Shown here piece after piece: positions 60,850 through 64,000 of a stretch of 64,000 bases of DNA (the first letter of the stretch is position 1; every line of letters starts with the position of its first letter). The notes below the pieces were generated by a model. That model saw only the letters and a program-made list of their open reading frames with translations. It had not been told where the DNA came from and did not search any database. Source of the DNA: Diplocarpon mali (lineage: Eukaryota; Ascomycota; Leotiomycetes; Helotiales; Drepanopezizaceae); contig JAENRP010000245.1 of the NCBI GenBank assembly GCA_024741835.1, forward strand, positions 1 to 64,000. The letters run 5' to 3'. The position numbers were made by a program, and so were the translations under genes.

Positions 60850-62290
60850 TATTAATATATATAACCCTAATGTTAATAAAATAATAGAAAAGAGGGCAAT
60901 CGTTGCGATACTTATATAAAGCGTAGTTAGGTTCTTCGTTATTGCAAAAGTTGCAGGTTAGTCGTCTTCTATTGCCATTCCCTTAGTACCCTATAGTATT
61001 GATATTAGCAGAGTGCTAGTTGGGATTAATTTCTCCTTCTTCAGTTAATTGTTGAGTTCTTATATTAGCTAGTTGTTCTAAATAATAAGAAGTAGGAATC
61101 TAGTAATAGGAACTACTATATTAGCTTGTAGTGGCCGAGTTTTGCCTATTACTAAATTAGGGAATATGCTGTTTTTCCTATAAGAGATCATTAATCCTAG
61201 TTTCTAAGCTCTAGATTCAGAGTTCTGCAAATTAGGTCTTAAGTTCCTTAATTCTAAGGTTGGATCTTACTCTTAAGTCAGGCCCGCGAGTGAAAGGTAT
61301 GACTACTAGGTTCTTCTTTGCCTCCTCTATGACTTCCAGAGCTTTCGAGTGTTCTTAGACCAAATTCTTAAGGTCTTTAGTATAAGAGGGAGTAGGGGCT
61401 TTTTCCTACTCTATAGTATTAATAGTTCTCTTACTAAGATCTGACTTTAAAGCAAAGGCCGAGAATTCCTCAAATAAGGCAAAGGTTATAGGGTCTTGCT
61501 TATCGATTCTAAAATGCTTGATAATCTTGTTTCGGAGGCTAGTGGGTAATCCGAGCAAGAAAAGACAGCCTCTTTCAACTTCGCTAAGTATTTTCTAGCT
61601 AATTAAGGTGTTCGACATATAAGTAAAAGTCCGATAGTAGTTCTTAAGTTCCTTGGCAGTACGAGTGATCAGAATAAATTCCTTTAAGAAAGCCAAGGTA
61701 TCGCGAATCTGCTATCTATCAAATTCTCGGAATTTAGATTTAAGGGCCTTAATAAAGAGTTCCTATAAACCATGAGTTTTCCATTCAAGGAGGGACTTGA
61801 TAATATCCTTACTTATATGATTATAGTAGCAAGGAAGTCGAGAAATCATATCCTCTTATATAATACCAAAATTGTAATAAGTTTCCTTATATTGCTTAAG
61901 GAAATCAGTAATATTAGCGCCTATAAAGTGAGGAGCACCAGGAGAACTAGGGAGGGGAAAGTGACTAGTAACAGCCCTAAATGCGGCTATTATCGTTTTA
62001 TACTAACTGTCTGGGTTAATAGAATCTATAGGGGGTAAAGGGGAAGCTTTGATATTGCGAGATTGATTGCTAAGAGGAGTACTTTGAAATTCAAAAGGGT
62101 TTAAAGAACGTTTAAAATCCAAGTCAATCTTAGAGTGACTAGGACGAGTTTAAAAAGATTCAAATAAAGGGTTAGTGAAAAGTTTAAAATTGTTATTGTT
62201 TTTAGTATTTTCTAATATCGATATTGAAAAAGTAGGTAGTAGTCCTAAGTTGTTTAAGGACGTCTTTTTATCCTCCTACTCGTAGGCTAG
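60850..62290 (-). pseudogene. gag of E2
   Basis: Readable from about 62250: SSPGAPHFIGANITDFLKQ (near 61950-61890), YYNFGIIQEDMISRLP, then LAFLKEFI and LPTSLRNKIIKHF (near 61500), typical of a fungal gypsy Gag family. A palindrome at 61269-61292 is in frame (FTRGPDLRV). A zinc knuckle CNFCNNEEPNYA...CP lies near 60960-60920. A few stops only. It appears to run in the same frame into protease. E1 and E3 carry homologous Gag regions. Confidence 0.85.
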
Positions 62291-62301
62291 GCCTAGGAGT
62301 A

Positions 62302-62957
62302 GAATTCCGGATTCCACTAAAAGTTTAATCCGAGTTTGCCAAGAGATTTTAAGTAGGTGCTAAACAGCTAATAGGAGCGTTGCAACTAATCGCAATAAGA
62401 TAAGGTTTACTTAATTAAGGACCAATTTCTAAGATAAGGTTTGTATCTAAGATTCTTCTTAGCCTCTAGGCCAGTTCCTATTGGTCCTTAGAATAAAGGG
62501 GTCTCTGGAGACGATTCTAAGGCAATTTTTAGAGTTCTATCTAGCTAAGGCGGCTGAATTATCAGATTCGGATTTCTAAGGATTCTGCAGAGACACTTCC
62601 GATTGGAGTTTGCGCTTAGTATTACTTAAGTACTTGAAACCACCGCTATTAGAGATTGCTATTATAGGGTTTGTCAAACTTTTCATATTGAAAAGCCGAA
62701 AATTCCGAGAATCTCAGAGTTAAGGAAGAAAATAGGGGTTTTTAAAGCAGAGCCGAAAAGGGAAAATCTAAGGTTGTTAATAGTTGCTAAACGAAAATCG
62801 ATAGTTCTAAGTAACTAGGCGATTAAGGATAAGGGTTTTAGAGTTAATTAAAATGCTATAAGTGTTTCAAAGACGTATTTCAAAGGCCGGTCTCTTATCT
62901 GCGAACTAAGAGATCGATAAGGTCGTATAGGGATAGAAATCTCAAGAAATCGGTCCC
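62302..62957 (-). other. E2 leader between 5' LTR and gag
   Basis: About 650 bp with no supportable ORF. One palindrome (62278-62301) lies at its gag end. Similar sequence precedes gag in E1 (about 34520-35210). Confidence 0.6.
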
Positions 62958-62958
62958 T

Positions 62959-62971
62959 GCGTAGGTTACTA
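62959..62971 (-). other. Primer-binding site of E2
   Basis: The minus strand reads TAGTAACCTACGC one base inside the LTR. E1 has TAGTGACTTACGC. Reverting one RIP change gives TGGTGACTTACGC, the start expected of a site complementary to a tRNA 3' end (CCA). The tRNA was not identified. Confidence 0.55.
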
Positions 62972-62972
62972 A

Positions 62973-63218
62973 TATAAAATAGAAGGGAGACAACACAAGA
63001 ATAGGCCTAAGGGAAGACTTAAAAACAAGAGGAGGAAGCACTACAAGCGGGCTCTCCTAGATAAGATATTAAGAACAAGTCCTAAGTATAGGGTATATTC
63101 AGTACTATAGCGACACGCGCTATCTCTATATACAGAAAGTGGCCCTTTTATCCTCCTACCGGCCTGCGCCGATCATATGATATATATCACAAGACCTATC
63201 CATCTCAGGTCTCCATAG
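62973..63218 (-). repeat. LTR shared by E2 (5') and E3 (3')
   Basis: Plus-strand start TATAAAATAGAAGGG, end AGGTCTCCATA. It serves as the E2 5' LTR (PBS on its left) and, because the E3 3' end phrase CTTAACTAACTTAAG follows directly, also as the E3 3' LTR. It is a different subfamily from the other E LTRs, with CCTACCGGCCTGCGCC in place of their downstream segment. Confidence 0.8.
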
Positions 63219-64000
63219 TATATATGCCTTAACTAACTTAAGAGGCGTCCTTGCTAAAGAAAATTTAGGCTTTATATAAAATTCGATTGATAATTTAGGA
63301 ATTCCTTTAATATAGCCGTTTATTAAGCCTTTTTAAGGTAGCAACTCGCTTATTTAACCTAAGGGAAGCTAGATTTAGGTATTTAGAGTTTGCATATTAG
63401 TTTTTACCTTTTAAAGCCTATCGATTTCCAAACTAAAGGGCGTAATAAGTTTTCTAAAGAAGGCCTTCGATTAAGGTTTCCAAATGTTAAATGCGGAGTT
63501 TAGAAAACTAGGCTTCGAGTTCCTTGATTTTTAAAGTAGATTTCACTCTTAGGCTAGGACTATAAGTAAAGGGAATTACTACTGGATTTCTCTTTGCCTC
63601 TTTAGTAACCTTTAGAGCCTTTAAATATTCTTATACTAGGCTTTTAAGATCTTTAGTAAAGGAGGAGGTAGGCTCTTTTTCTTTCTCTATTACTTTAATA
63701 GTCCTTTCGCTAAGGTCTGATTTCAAAGCGAAGGTTAAGAAGTCTTCGAATTAAGCGTATATTATAAGATCCTACTTATTAACTTTAAAATGTTTGATAA
63801 TCTTATTTTAAAGGCTAATAGGCAATTTAAGTAAGAAAAGGCGTCCTCTTTCAACTTTATTAAGAATCTTTTAATCGATTAAGGTATTAGACACTTAAGT
63901 AAAGGTCTAATAGTAGTTTTTAAGTTCCTTAAGAGTGCGAGTAATAAGAATAAACTCCTTTAGAAAGGCTAGAGTATTGCAAATCTGCTATTTATCAAAT
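63219..64000 (-). pseudogene. gag 3' part of E3, continues beyond the window
   Basis: Nearly the same sequence as 33178-33980 of E1: the extended Gag end, a palindrome at 63545-63568, and the SLRNKI-type block. No pol lies between this Gag and the LTR, so E3, like E1, is a gag-only form. Confidence 0.8.

Larger units (their letters stand above)
47941..62301. repeat. Dispersed 24-bp palindromes in E2
   Basis: Fourteen sites of 24 bp: 47941, 48366, 49188, 50418, 50604, 52255, 53140, 54526, 55789, 57224, 59191, 59353, 61269 and 62278 (starts). Consensus is an 11-bp arm ACTCGCAGGCC or ACTCCTAGGCC, a central base or two, and an arm like GGCCTAGGAGT or GGCCTGCGAGT. The two halves are reverse complements except for a 3-bp core. 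Either half (GCA/GCG type or CTA/TTA type) can come first. Many E2 copies are only lightly mutated. Another site is in E3 (63545-63568). Confidence 0.88.
46846..63218 (-). mobile_element. Long Ty3/gypsy-type element E2 (about 16.4 kb)
   Basis: Bounded by E-type LTRs in direct orientation (46846-47092 and 62973-63218). Minus-strand order: LTR, PBS, leader, gag, protease, RT, RNase H, integrase, ORF-A, ORF-B, 3' UTR, LTR. The two LTRs differ by more than RIP transitions (indels and unrelated stretches in the middle), and a 682-base gap sits near the 3' end, so the left LTR may belong to another E copy. The internal region has more CG dinucleotides and fewer stops than the A and D copies. The extra 7.4 kb after pol is exceptional for a gypsy element. 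Confidence 0.7.

Overview
This window is transposon graveyard sequence, most likely from constitutive heterochromatin of a filamentous ascomycete (Pezizomycotina). No host gene, tRNA or rRNA gene was recognised. The sequence is AT-rich. Retrotransposon reading frames can be followed for kilobases, but they are peppered with TAA/TAG where Gln (CAA/CAG) or Trp (TGG) codons are expected, and Asp codons are often changed to Asn. This C-to-T/G-to-A pattern, largely at CpA/TpG, is the mark of repeat-induced point mutation (RIP). Family names A to F below are mine.

Layout. A Ty1/copia element (A1, + strand, entering from the left edge) is interrupted at 3488 by a second copy of its family (A2, - strand, 3489-43879, TSD CTATT); A1 resumes at 43885 and ends in its 3' LTR at 44449. 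A2 was then opened three times: by a chromodomain Ty3/gypsy element B (4187-18728, - strand), which itself carries a different copia element C (6303-12877, + strand); by a solo A-family LTR (19834-20028); and by copia family D inside its 5' LTR (24316-43807). The D block holds two D elements in a rearranged inverted arrangement, plus a short gypsy-family E derivative (E1, 32518-35472), a solo E LTR (29401-29684) and a GC-rich solo LTR F (32083-32308). Target-site duplications support the order of insertion. From 44450 to 46845 lie fragments of E, A3, D and A4.

From 46846 to 63218 there is an unusually long gypsy-type element (E2, - strand, about 16.4 kb including a 682-base gap). It reads gag, protease, RT, RNase H and integrase, followed by two very long, mutually homologous accessory ORFs (about 1,105 and 1,157 codons) of unknown function. 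From 63219 to the right edge is the gag of another E copy (E3) that shares the intervening LTR.

The most unusual signals are: (1) a 24-bp imperfect palindrome found more than 35 times in families A and E, in UTRs and coding regions, and arranged in copia A as an in-frame array with 39/48-bp (13/16-codon) periods; (2) the paralogous ORF pair in E2, in which all seven palindromes sit in one codon phase; (3) an extra 3' ORF in gypsy B that runs up to its polypurine tract; (4) an antisense ORF near the 3' end of copia D. No coding region here looks functional as it stands.
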